This document shows, piece by piece, positions 42,394 to 53,503 of a DNA stretch of 64,000 bases. This stretch comes from Chondrus crispus (lineage: Eukaryota > Rhodophyta > Florideophyceae > Gigartinales > Gigartinaceae). The DNA lies in contig NW_005178676.1 of assembly GCF_000350225.1 (NCBI RefSeq), positions 278,689-342,688 of the forward strand, written 5' to 3'. The notes beneath the pieces were generated by a model, which was given only the letters and a program-made list of their open reading frames with translations, had not been told where the DNA came from and ran no database searches. The translations under genes were made by a program, and so were the position numbers. Position 1 is the stretch's first letter. Each line of letters starts with the position of its first letter.

Positions 42394-45300
42394 GTGCGCT
42401 TGGAGAGGGCGCCACCGTTAAGGAAGGGGAAGACAAAACTGCTGAGGAGTTTAACCGAAGAGTTATCGACTAACACTAACGATTCAGAACAGGCCATCAG
42501 GATTACCGATAAGGATATCGACATGCCTGTCCGAGAGAAGAACCAGGAATTGGACCCTGGACAGAAGGAATGGAAAGAGGAGGTCCATATTGGCGAGGTG
42601 GATAAGGAACTCCGTAACCGGATCTTGGCTCTTCTTGAGGAATACCAGGATATGTGGGCTGGCCAGATTGGCCCCATAAAGGCAACCGAACATCGGATAG
42701 ACCTAATGCCTGGGTCAAAGCCCATACATCGACAACCGTACCGTGCAGGCCAACAATCCCGAGCGGTTATCAAGAAGGAAGTAGACCGAATGCTGGAGGA
42801 AGGGGTAATAGAACCTGCCACCTCGGAATGGGCGAGACCGGTAGTGCTGGCGGTGAAGAGAGGAGATACCCGTATGCGGTTTTGTGTGAACTACGGAAAG
42901 CTCAACAATGTAACCTTGAGGGATTCGTATCCAATACCCAGAATGGATGAGTGCATAGACTCCCTGGGGGATGCGAAGATATTCACCACATTGGATGCCA
43001 ACTGTGGTTGGCAAATACCCGTAGCGGATGGCGGCTTGGACAAGACGACTTTTACATGCCACGCGGGGTTATTCCGTTTCAAAAGGATGCCATTCGGTTT
43101 TCGCAACGCACCGGCGACATTCCAGAGAGCACTGGACATAATCCTTTCAAAGGTAAATGGAAGACCGCACTGGTATATCTAGATGATGTGATCATCTACT
43201 CCAGAACGGTGGAGGAACATCTAACCCACGTGAAGACAGTGTTGGATCTTTTGAAGGAAGCAGGAGTGACCCTGAAGTTACGCAAATGCGAGTTCTTTGG
43301 ACGCTCCGTCGACTACTTGGGTCATACTATCAGTCCAAGAAGGTTATAAATTGCCGAAAGGAATACCCGTGCGGTTTAAGAAGCGAAAGTACCACTGAAT
43401 AAGACAGAGGTTAGATCCTTTGTAGGTTTATGCAATGTTTACAGTCGGTTTGTTAAGGGATTCGCGAAGATTGCAGCACCACTGAATGCCAAGTTGGTGA
43501 AGGAAGCTCCGGAGAGGTGGGAAGTGTTGACCAACGAGGAAATGGATTTCTTTGAGGCACTGAAGAGGTCACTGTTATCACCTCCGATATTGGCACTCCC
43601 AAAGACTGGATTGCCATACACCTTAGATACAGACGCATCGGATGCCCAAGATGGATTTGCTCTCATGCAGGAGCAGGAGAGTGGAGACAAGCTACCAATT
43701 GGTTATTGGAGCAAAATTCTCAGCAAAGCCGAAAGAAACTATACCGTGACTGCAAAAGAATGTCTCGCTGTGGTATGGAGCACGCTTATGCTCAGACCCT
43801 ACCTATATGGAGAACGTTTTACGTTGCGCACAGATCATTAATCCTTGCGGTGGATTCTGGGCCTTGCTGACGCGTCAGGAAGACCAGATCGTTGGAGGTT
43901 AAGACTGTCAGAATTTGAGTACGATGTACAGTACCGACCGGGTATCAAACACAATGTGGCAGATGCAATGTCTCGTCTCTCCACTACTGGGTTGGAAAAA
44001 GAACCTATTGAGGATGATATCCCGTGCTACGCAATATCAGAAGACCCAATCTGGAAGGCAATACCGAGACTGGATATTGGGATACACCGGAGGAGGAGGA
44101 CCTGATGGATGAATACATAACCAACCAAGTATTCGCTCTCGAAGAGACGGACGTCATGCCGATTACGCGCGAGGAATTTCTATGCGAGCAAGCGAACGAC
44201 GCGTATTGCAAATCGTTGGCAGTCCAATTCGGTAACAAGGGATCACAGATCGATGTCGACCGACATGGATACCTCATAAGGAAGTCAAATCTGGACGGTG
44301 CTCTCCAGAAGGTAGTTCCGAAGTCAATTCGACCGCGCGTGCTGTACCTCAGTCATTACCACCGTTTGACAGGACATCCAGGAGCCACAAGGTTGTACTA
44401 TACCTTGAGGCAATGGTGCTACTGGCCGCACATGGCACATGATGTCTAATCCTTTGTAGGTCAATGCGAGTCCCTTGTTAGAACCCGTGGCGGAATCCGA
44501 AAGCACCGGAAACACATGAAGCTGTTTCCGGAAGCGGGCCCGTTGGAGTTCCTTGCGGTTGATCTTTTAGGACCCTTGCCGAAGACCAAGCATTGATACC
44601 AGCATATTATGGTTATCACAGATCGGTTTACCAAGCTCACGAGGGCGAAATCATTGAAGGATACGAGATCAACCACCTTGTCTATCACATTCCTCAATAA
44701 CTGGGTCTACCCTTATGGTGCTCCGCTCTATCTACTAACCGATAATGGATCCAACCTTGCCGCGAAGTTCTTTAAAGCAGTCTGTAACCTCTTGGGAATC
44801 AAGCACTAATTCACAACTGCCTACCACCTTCAGGCGAATGGACAGGTCGAAAGGTCCAAACACACATTGGTATCCCGCTTGCGGCACTATACTGAGGAAC
44901 ACCAAACTGGATGGGACAAACTCGTGCAATCACTGACATACGCATATAACCTTCAGGTCCACCGTTCAACGGGACCTACCCCATTTGATTTGGTACTGTC
45001 TCGCCACCCTCCTGGGATTATCCTTCAAGGTGAATCAATGATGAATACTCCATCTGGGTTGCTCACGTCCGCGCAGGTGAAACGAAATACCCTCGCGAGA
45101 CTTCGCCATGCTTTAAAGCATGCGAAATCTACCCTAACGGCGGCCCAGAAACGGTATAAAGCAGACCATGACAAGAAGGTATCCCATGTGGTTTCCGCGG
45201 CGGAAGGACAGTATGTGTTTATTGATAACCCCCCAAGTGGTAAGCGACCGAGACTGGCAGATGAAGCGGACGACGAAGCAATTGATAGGAGTATCAATTC

Positions 45301-45472
45301 AAAGCTTCTACCAAAATCGGCAGGTTCCTTTAAAGTATTGCACGCGGACGATCAGACCGTCACGATGGAACAGGATGGCCTCGAGAATACCGTTTCGGTT
45401 GACCGCGTGACGATAGCGCGGCGAACGGTTCAATACCGCATGGAAATGGACATTTCCCCTCGCGATCCATAG
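42394..45472 (+). pseudogene. Gypsy pol: reverse transcriptase, RNase H, integrase
   Basis: Reverse transcriptase: RMRFCVNYGKLNNVTLRDSY, FRFKRMPFGFRNAPATFQRA, and after a one-base shift near 43170 the catalytic YLDDVIIYS. RNase H follows: LDTDASDAQDGFALM, RNYTVTAKECLAVVW and FTLRTDH. A chromatin-type spacer and a second shift near 44030 lead to the integrase zinc-binding part (HYHRLTGHPGATRLYYTLRQ), then the core D (AVDLLGPLP), D (TDNGSNLAAKFF) and E (QANGQVERS). A basic C-terminal domain ends at 45472. At least three frameshifts or stops inside the integrase alone (44447, 44594, 44807) show it is inactive. Confidence 0.85.
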
Positions 45473-47440
45473 GCGGCAAGACACCGCAGTGTCCTTTCAA
45501 GGAATGTCCACATAGAGGTTAAACCAGGATGACCAAGGGGAAGGCCCAGAAAATGTGCCCCCTCCAGAAGGATTGGGAGGACCAAAAGAGAGTTCCAGTG
45601 TGGGAGCCCGCGCATCTGCGAAACCGTCAACAAGGCAGAACCGGAATGGGAGCAAAGGGGGGGACGACGCATTCTATGCGCGTTCCCCGCCACACCCAGA
45701 TGAGGAGACAATGTGGTATCGCCCAAGGAAGTCATCCTCAATCCCTAGTGCCACTTAACGGATGCCATCAACGTTAAATAGCGTTCACCTCCAGAAATCT
45801 GCTTCGGCGGGTGATAGCATAATTAACATGGGAGACCAATTTAACGGTTACCGTCGTGCTTGCATGGCAAGTTCCAATTTAGTGTAGAACCACAGGAGTC
45901 TTAGTTTCCCATCAACCATTTCACTGTTACGTTACTATGGGGGTACTTAGAAAGGGCACGAACGTGAACGTGCTCCTGCATCGCCGAGTATGATAGGTTT
46001 CCACGGACCCATCACACACCTCTTAGGAATCCCTGTGTTCAGAGTAGTCTCCCATGAGAGTCAAAATAATTAAAAACGCTGCCCACACCCCCGCTTTTCA
46101 AAAACAAACGCGGGCGTGGACAGTGTGCCACTGTGTAGAGAGAGAATTTGTTGTAGCCAAGTTTCCCCAGTGGTATACTGGACAGAGCTGGCCAAACTCC
46201 AAAGCATCCTTTCACTCCACCGAGCGAAGTAGACTAAACTTCTGGTTATTCACTTCCAAGGCTGCTTTATTTAGGCATACGCGAGAAGATGGAGGCAACC
46301 GCCTCCTTCCATGCATGACAGACCAAACCTTCGACCACCAAGCCGAAACCCGGTCTTCTGAGCGACCCGCATTTTTTGGATGCAATCTGATCCAGGTCCA
46401 ATCAACGGGTGGAACCATCCCGGAAAAAGTATATTAATGAGTGAATCGAACCTCAAATTATATATATTCACAAGGGAATTAGACCTTGGACCATATTTTG
46501 ACGAGTTGGCAAACCTAGGGACTAAACTGTAGCCTCCACCGGAGGCATTTCCACATGACCTAGCGATGTCGAGCAGCCTACACTCGGTGACACCTTTCGG
46601 TGATTTCTCCCTCTACCCCACTGTGGCTCAAGATTAAATTTTGATTCCCTTCCCCTCCTTGTAGCTTACTGCTTACTCATTCAGGCCCCCAAAAAGTTTC
46701 CACCTACTAACTCAATTGACCATCAACAAAGGGGAACTAAGTAATGAACATGTACGAGAAATCGCATCTTACTGCTCCAAGTCGTCACGCCTCATAGAGA
46801 CTTTTGCGACACAGTGAAGTACCCGAGCGGCGTAAAGACTCACTCATAGGGCCCTCAGGGAAAGGAAACAGCTAGTCATCAATAGCTAAGAACCAATGGA
46901 CTGTCAAGAACCAGCAGGTTCATCACCAAAAAGGGTCCTGAGTTTTCGACATGAAGTGTTCGGAAGGTCAGGTTGTACTATCCCACAAAAAATCCAAAAG
47001 AATCTTTTTCCAGCTAGTCAAAATTGTAACTGTCATGATTCCCATGTACAGCACACACACCTAGGACACGCATACACGCACCACAGGTGTCACCCAGGTA
47101 GACAGCGGCTCCGTGCCTCCGCCGCCGTCTCTTATTAGAGCCTCGTCCGCTAGCCTCAGTAAAACAGAGTCATCGTTCCTTGCACCACAGTAACAATTAT
47201 AAAACCAATTTTTGACTTCTCCAACTGCATGTAGGGCCTTGTTCATCCCTACATGTCATATTACCCAGTGTATGTATGTCTTTCTCCCCCCCTGCTCCAG
47301 CTCCTCTCGCTTAAGTAAAGCACGGTCGACAACGTCGACCTACGTATTCGTCCACTTCAAAGGAATACCAAGCAGGCCCGAAAATGTACGCAGAAGAACG
47401 AGAGCATTCTTTAATTTTGTATTACTAACAAGTCAACCAT
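45473..47440. other. Spacer inside the gypsy element; no gene seen
   Basis: About 2 kb between the end of pol and the end of the antisense gene. Only short frames. The segment 45525-45760 may be a frameshifted pol C-terminus (NVPPPEGLGGPKESSS). Confidence 0.35.
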
Positions 47441-50400
47441 TTAGGACATCGGACCAGAATTGGGACCACGTTGGGGAGTTTGATATGCCGCGGACGGTTG
47501 CTGATAAGCGGGCGTTGCAACTCTCGGAGTACCAATACCACCAACGTCAACCTGCATCGGTACACTACCGCCAATACCCATAGCGGCCGAGGTCAGTAGA
47601 GGAACCGAGGAGGGAGCATGAAGAACCGGAGGGGTAAGGGTATCTCCAAACATTGGATCCTCTGAAGGGTTTTGCGGAGCCACCGCGAAGGCCGTTGAGA
47701 GGTTCGCCACATGTTGGGTTGCCGTTCGGTATAAGTCCATTTGGATCTCCTGTTGGAAATTTGCCACCTGGTTATGGAGGCGCATGTATTGCGCGTGGCG
47801 AGGAATAAGAACTTCAAGGAGAGACAGGGCACCGATAACGGTAGTGGACCAGTCCGCTGGAAATGGGTCATGCAACCTTGCCGGATACGCGAAAGCAGGC
47901 CTGTGACGGCGATATTATCCAATTCGGGTCGAGTAGGTGCAAGAGACACCATAGCAGGACGAGGAGGACCAGCATGGGCAAGAGTCGACCTCGCGGAAGG
48001 TAGGATACTGATAAAACTCACGGAAGAGGACGTCGTGGTTTACTCGTTTTTGTGTTCTGTAGTTTTTCATGCTGTCGTTGCTCGGATCTTTGTGCTTAAG
48101 TTCACAGGTTTCTCGCAGCCCTACATTACGTGCTATGCAAGAGTACCCGTAATTGGTCTAATACCTGCCGTATTACAGTAATACCATCCGTATGGCTACG
48201 AGGCGACTAACCCGCTATCGGGTGCAGCACATGTTAGCTCTCTGGGGATCCGGCGTGGACGCAAATGCTCGCGCGTGCGTGGACCACCGAATTTCGGGGA
48301 CCTTGATTTCGAGTCCGTATTCAATGGTTCTATTTTTGGGTCCGATTTCAGAGCCCACAAATTGCCCATCGGTCCACTACAGTACCAACCCTGTGGCGGA
48401 TCAAGGTTGATACTGGTGCCGAATTCAACAGATACTGGGAGTTAAAACACTCTCGGGGAAAGCTCCACCAGTAGGTTCTTCCACAGCCGGTATGGGACTC
48501 TCAAATGCACCAACAGGACTCTCCACAGTGGTTGCGACTGGACCGACAAAGGGTGCATCCCCTTCACCAATTAAGGGACCACCAACAAACTACTGGCACG
48601 CACGAGGATCTGCCTGCCAGGTAGTCGGATTGAAAGCCTCCCAGGTCGCCCCATCATTGGGCCAAGAGTAATTCTCTACCTGGTTCAGGTAAGAAGTGAG
48701 ATCCTGTTCCGTATAAGGTGTACCTTCCACCACATTGGCAATACCGACGTCCTCGTGGATGGAGTGTTGAAGTGCGACCCCAACTTCCTTGTCAGTGAGA
48801 CTGGTTTAGTGTACACAGTATCACTGGGGGTCAGCAAGGTCTGAATCAATGTACAATGCCAGTGTGCATGCCCATCATCGGTCCTGTCCAAATGCACATA
48901 GTAATGTGGCAATGTATTTAGGATAGACAAATGATAGGGAATGCATTTCACCTGCCTGGAAGAGTAGCTTCCAGAGGCTGTACTTATGCAGCTGGTCTGG
49001 ACCTCATACGAGAGTCCAGGCACCCAATACGCAAGGAGTAAACGGGAGTCGGCCTCAACCATAATCTGCGCGCAACATGGAGCGCACCAACTTAGGCTCA
49101 AGCGGAAGATACGACCAATTGGTTGAGCCCCAGGGGGATAGACGTCACCATCAGGAAACCTGCAATCCCAGGTGATACCATAACGGGCATCCTCCAAGGA
49201 AAGAATGGCCACAAGGATGAACCATTCCGACAAGGGAATTGACCAGATTAGGTGGTAGGTGTCTAAACCGCGAAAGATATGACTTCCGAAGTATGCCAAG
49301 ATGGGAGGAGTAGGAACACAAAGCTCCATTGGTACCTCGTACAGCTTCCACCAATCTGGACGTTGAACGTATAACTTGCGTCGTACCCCACTTGGTTGGG
49401 AGAAGAATTCCACATGGTGGAACATGTGCATATCGCGCACATTGCGGTCCCGCTGTCTGACGCGGCTCTCGTTCTGGGCGTCATCGCCCCACCTTCGACG
49501 GTCAACCCAAGAGATGCGGTGAAATGGCCTATCGAAGCACAACAAGTTGGTACTGAACAGTAACCAATCGGTCCGAAGCTGTAACATGTGATTCCTTATA
49601 AGGCGAACCAAACGGCGGAAATACAGGATTTCCCCTTCAAACCGGACATACGGTAAGTCCGACGGGAAGGTAGGAGGAATGAAAGCCCTGAACGGTGCAT
49701 GCCTCTTACGGCTCTCAAGGCAAGCCACTCTTCCCTGACGGGGTGTGTTTCACCTCTACGGACGCTGGTCTGCAGCGGCAGATTGCGAAACCTTAAGTAA
49801 TCGCAACGGTGGAAGTCAGAGTATTGTTCCAAAGAAGGTAACGATATTCGTAACGGCAAACCAGGACTGGAAGTAAGCACAGGCCAGTTCGGCTGCTTGA
49901 GTTGAGACTCAGTTAACCGAAGTGGTTGGATTCCGTATTCCCCGAGAGATAGCTCGACCGAGTCCCAGAGACGAACCATATCTCCAACCGCCGCATCGGG
50001 ATTCCATACCGGTAGATTCCAACGAGGCGGTGACTGAGCGTCAGGCTGCGACGGAGCACCAATCGGAGTTTCCCCTGAGGCATATGCATACTGACCGGAA
50101 GCACCCCCAGGGAACACGTTCTCCACATTGGCAGCTAAAACCGCGAACGATACATTCCCAGTATTGGAGCTTGACCGCAAAGGAACCGAACGGAAACCTG
50201 TACGAGCAGCGGACCGCATTATCGGCTTGGAAATTCCTCGACAGTGGCCTCGGCCGCACATGGTGTGGGTACATCGAGGGGGAACAGGGGATGACCGAGA
50301 CGGCAATTCCGCCAGCGAAGTACCAAGAAGACCGGAACGGATGACAGGACTCCCAAATGGTAGGATACCAGATGGGTATTTTTCCATATTGGTAGCCGTC

Positions 50401-50624
50401 AGGGTTTGCAGTGCGAGTGTGTCAATAGGCGCCCCACCCCAATGTTCAAGGGAGCTCCCCACGGCGGGGGTAACCACCGAGGGACACCGCGATCCCGCCT
50501 CCTCTTTCTCGCCATCATGGCGGTTCCCAGTCGGATTGACCTTGCTGGAATTCCCGCCCGGAACATGGCGCGCCGTACCACCCGAGAGCAGAGCCCTTCC
50601 CGAACCTCCCGTAGGTATTTCCAC
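47441..50624 (-). pseudogene. Large antisense gene of the gypsy element, unknown function
   Basis: Runs opposite to gag-pol, between pol and the 3' LTR. Read from about 50624 down: a Gly/Pro/Ser-rich start, then APSQPDAQSPPRWNLPVW and DMVRLWDSVELSLGEYGIQP. After a shift near 49735 come PYVRFEGEILYFRRLVRL, WSIPLSEWFILVAILSLEDA and PGAQPIGRIFRLSL. After a second shift near 48785 come EDVGIANVVEGTPYTEQDL and NPTTWQADPRACQ-stop. A solo LTR sits at 48009-48430, and beyond it ARSTLAHAGPPRPAMVSL, then a shift into HAQYMRLHNQVANFQQEIQM. Roughly 1000 residues originally. No domain recognised. Not a shadow of pol, since pol does not extend here. Confidence 0.55.
48009..48430 (-). mobile_element. Solo LTR of a copia family (same as 62412-62835)
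   Basis: 422 bp with TSD GATAC (48004-48008 and 48431-48435). Nearly identical to the LTR at 62412. Minus-strand ends are TGTTGAATTC ... TTTTATCA. Left behind after LTR-LTR recombination of a full element that had inserted into the antisense gene. Confidence 0.9.
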
Positions 50625-51497
50625 ATTAGTTCAAGATCCTCGATGGGTGGACCCTAGAGCACCTGCTAGCCTGGGAGGAGCTAATCCACGCATGGTAATG
50701 CCCTCTCGCAGCGACATCCCTCGGGAAATATAATGCCTCACACGGTTCCGCACGGGTGATCCCCGTACAGACGCCGAACTTGAACGGCCACCACAACTGG
50801 GAGTGTCCATGTTGGATACCTGGAAAGGACACCTGCAGAAGTAAGACGCAAAATGGATGCCGAACGCAGGGACAAAGAAGCAGGACGGACGGAATTCGAA
50901 CAGTCAGGGAGGCCGACTAGTGTACCACAAGGAATCCACAATGGTTTGTACCAAATAGGAGATGACTACAATTCCTGGATGAGGAGATGTACCAGGCGAA
51001 AGGGACGCCCTTGCGATGGGAACTGTAACGTGCCGATCTCACACGTTAGTGTCTGTTGAAGTAAACACTCAACTGTCGGCCAGACAGTCGACAATGCGAC
51101 GAGACAGCGTCACACTGGACACAATTAGGCACTCACAGGCTTTCACAGATAAAACTTTACTGGTTGATAGCTCTCACAGTTGCAAGTACTAATTGGGTAG
51201 CTTCGTAAATTACGATACCTCAGAGCTGGCATGCCTTAAATAGACACTCCCTACGCCCCTTCAGCCACCTATATAATAGTGCTAAATGCACTAATGCACA
51301 CCTGTTAACTAACTCCAATCACAACACAACAATTCACACACAATTCATCGATTACTTAATGCACGCTGTCGGCCTGTCAACTTGCATTTTCTCTTGCCGG
51401 CCGTTCCCTTGCAACAGAACCCAGAGGAAGAATGCCGGATGGTCGTATCAGGAGATGAGGAGGCACGGGGTCGTGCCTCAATCTAAGGAAGGGAGTC

Positions 51498-51902
51498 TGT
51501 TATATAATGAGATCAACCTATGTGGCACTGTATAGCCGGCAATCATGCCCTTAATAGGTGTAACAAGAGTGGAACCATGGAGCAAGGATAGATCCGTTCT
51601 GATGAGGTAGTTGCTTAGGGTACCCCAGGGATTAACTAATTTGTACATTAGATAGTAGTAGATTCACGACCCGGCTCTGACAACTGCCACGTGTCCGAGG
51701 CATTACAGATGACTCGTTGTCGGATTGGTTAGCTGACGTCATTGCTGACGTCATCCTTTACGGTAAGCACGAGGTTGCAGCTCTACATAAGGAGAGCGCA
51801 ACCTCCTTCCTTGACCATTAAAGGTAGGCACCACTTGGCTGATAACTATTCCATCTTGGTTTACTCTTCTGCTAAGTCCATTCAGGTTTTACCGTGCATC
51901 AA
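51498..51902 (+). repeat. 3' LTR of the gypsy element
   Basis: 405 bp, TGTTATATAATGAG ... TGCATCAA, with both TGACGTCA sites conserved. Confidence 0.85.
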
Positions 51903-51920
51903 CGCCTTAAGGCGTTCGAC

Positions 51921-52127
51921 TATAGTCGAGACACATCACCGCTTGGTGAAAATTGAGTCAATTTAATCGCAACCACTTGAAATACGTGTGGATAGCTCTT
52001 TGGGCTCTCGAAACGTTTTGTATGGGTCAAGCACGATAACATAGTTTTTAAGGGAGCGAAGACAGCGTGTGTTTACAAATTTGTGGAGAAACGTTTCCGC
52101 TTGCTACAACAGTGACAAGTTCGATAC
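51921..52127 (+). repeat. 207-bp dispersed repeat, copy 1
   Basis: TATAGTCGAGACACATCACC ... AAGTTCGATAC, about 88 percent like 58636-58842, same orientation. It begins 18 bases after the gypsy element ends. No coding frame is preserved in both copies. Confidence 0.75.
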
Positions 52128-52464
52128 ACCACAATGTCTTGCTCTGCTTGAAGCTAAGACACCAAAGCAGGACCTGCTGGTGGTGAGCAAATAATCTCTG
52201 CGTAGAGAGACAGCAGTGCAATCCTAGACCTCGTTTATTGGGTCGCCCTGGTTTTTGCGCATACTATACGCAAAACCAAGGCGAACAGCAGATTGGAATT
52301 TGTGCTATATGCGGAACATGCAGGTCTGCTGTTGGCTTGCACTTTCATTCGCAACGCATTCGAAATTGATGAGGCCCTTTGGCCAATTGGGCGTTGGATA
52401 GAATTTCCCGATGCTATAAAGTCTCTCATGGCTACAGCGTTGGAGCCATTATTTGTTGTTTACT

Positions 52465-52803
52465 TTATACCCAGATCAGCTGAGTAGTCCAAACTTCTGA
52501 CTCCGTCAATGCAGCGATGTCCTTTTTGATTTCTTGCATACTGGTTCTCAACGTTTTACTACAGGCTCTATGTTCCGCTTCTCTGTCCATACTATGTGAG
52601 AGGAGTACGTCATGCATCACAGGACATGGTATCCGTTTGTACTGCCCATCAGTTCCGGTTTCCCATCGAGTAATCTTGGAGACATCGGGCTTCGCAAAGA
52701 ATACTGGAATGCCCATTCGTCTACCACCGCTTAAATCATCCCATATGGAGATGGAACCCGGACAGAAAAGTCTGCGATTCGAAGCGTTGGTATCAAACTT
52801 ACA
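52465..52803 (-). CDS. Hypothetical protein fragment fused in frame to Ser/Gly/Cys repeats
   Basis: Minus-strand frame FDTNASNRRLFCPGSISIWD, then GGRRMGIPVFFAKPDVSKIT, CPVMHDVLLSHSMDREAEHR and MQEIKKDIAALTESEVW, ending at 52465. Upstream the frame is open through the 18-bp minisatellite as SSSSGC units, so the product could have a Ser-rich repeat linker. The repeat is interrupted by the copia element at 53217. No family recognised. An alternative plus-strand reading of the same repeat exists (see 57984). Confidence 0.4.
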   Translation of the reverse strand, partial: CKFDTNASNRRLFCPGSISIWDDLSGGRRMGIPVFFAKPDVSKITRWETGTDGQYKRIPCPVMHDVLLSHSMDREAEHRACSKTLRTSMQEIKKDIAALTESEVWTTQLIWV

Positions 52804-53216
52804 GCCACTGCTGCTGCTACAGCCATTGCTGCTGCTACTGCCACTGCTGCTGCTACAGCGACCGCTGCTGCTACAGCCACTGCTACTGCCGCTGCTGCTG
52901 GTGCTGCTACTACCACCGCTGCTGCTACAGCCACTGCTGCTGCCACTGCCACCGCTGCTGCTACAGCCACTGCTGCTGCTACAGCCACTGCTGCTGCTAC
53001 AGCCATTGCTGCTGCTACTGCCACTGCTGCTGCTACAGCGACCGCTGCTGCTACAGCCACTGCTGCTGCTACAGCCACTGCTGCTGCTACAGCGACCGCT
53101 GCTGCTACAGCCACTGCTGCTGCTACAGCCACTGCTGCTGCTACAGCCACTGCTGCTGCTACAGCCACTGCTGCTGCTACAGCCACTGCTGCTGCTACTG
53201 CCACTGCTGCTGCTAC
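52803..53216. repeat. 18-bp minisatellite, left block
   Basis: About 23 units of ACTGCTGCTGCTACAGCC with a few variants (ATT, GCGACC). All units keep a multiple of three, so every frame is open; the long Leu/Gln/Pro and Ala/Val frames here are by-products. Confidence 0.92.
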
Positions 53217-53443
53217 TGTTACCGTATTCGGAAATGAAGTACCTTAGGCTATACTAGAAAGGGAGACAGCTGACTCCACTTGAGTCAAGCTGAGTCCCCT
53301 TTCATCCATCTAAGTCAAGCACCCTCTTATGGTAGTTTAAGTGGTTTTAATATGTCTATATAACACGTACTCTGACCTATTGCAGTAAAGTCAGAACAGT
53401 ATCAAATCTCCACAGTCAACCTTGCTCTGCATTCTTTGCAATA
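53217..53443 (+). repeat. 5' LTR of element 5
   Basis: TGTTACCGTATTCGG ... TTTGCAATA, 227 bp. Confidence 0.9.
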
Positions 53444-53453
53444 GGTTATGGGC
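53444..53453 (+). other. Primer-binding site of element 5 (half-tRNA type)
   Basis: GGTTATGGGC directly after the 5' LTR, complementary to the initiator tRNA-Met anticodon arm. Confidence 0.7.
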
Positions 53454-53503
53454 CTATAGCTGAAAATTTCCATTAGTTCTCTTGTTTTTTTCCCTGGTCC
53501 ACA

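Larger units (their letters stand above)
38560..51902 (+). mobile_element. Large Ty3/gypsy retrotransposon with antisense gene
   Basis: 13.3 kb between two 405-bp LTRs (38560-38964 and 51498-51902) that differ at roughly fifteen positions (about 4 percent), so it is older than the copia elements. Flanks CACCT (38555-38559) and CGCCT (51903-51907) may be an eroded target duplication. Purine-rich AAGGAAGGGAG precedes the 3' LTR. Gag, protease, reverse transcriptase, RNase H and integrase occur in gypsy order on the plus strand to 45472. The remaining 6 kb holds a minus-strand gene and a solo LTR. Confidence 0.85.

Noticed and set aside
52731-53204. Ala/Val-repeat and Leu/Gln/Pro-repeat ORFs
   Set aside because: By-products of an 18-bp repeat whose length keeps all frames open.
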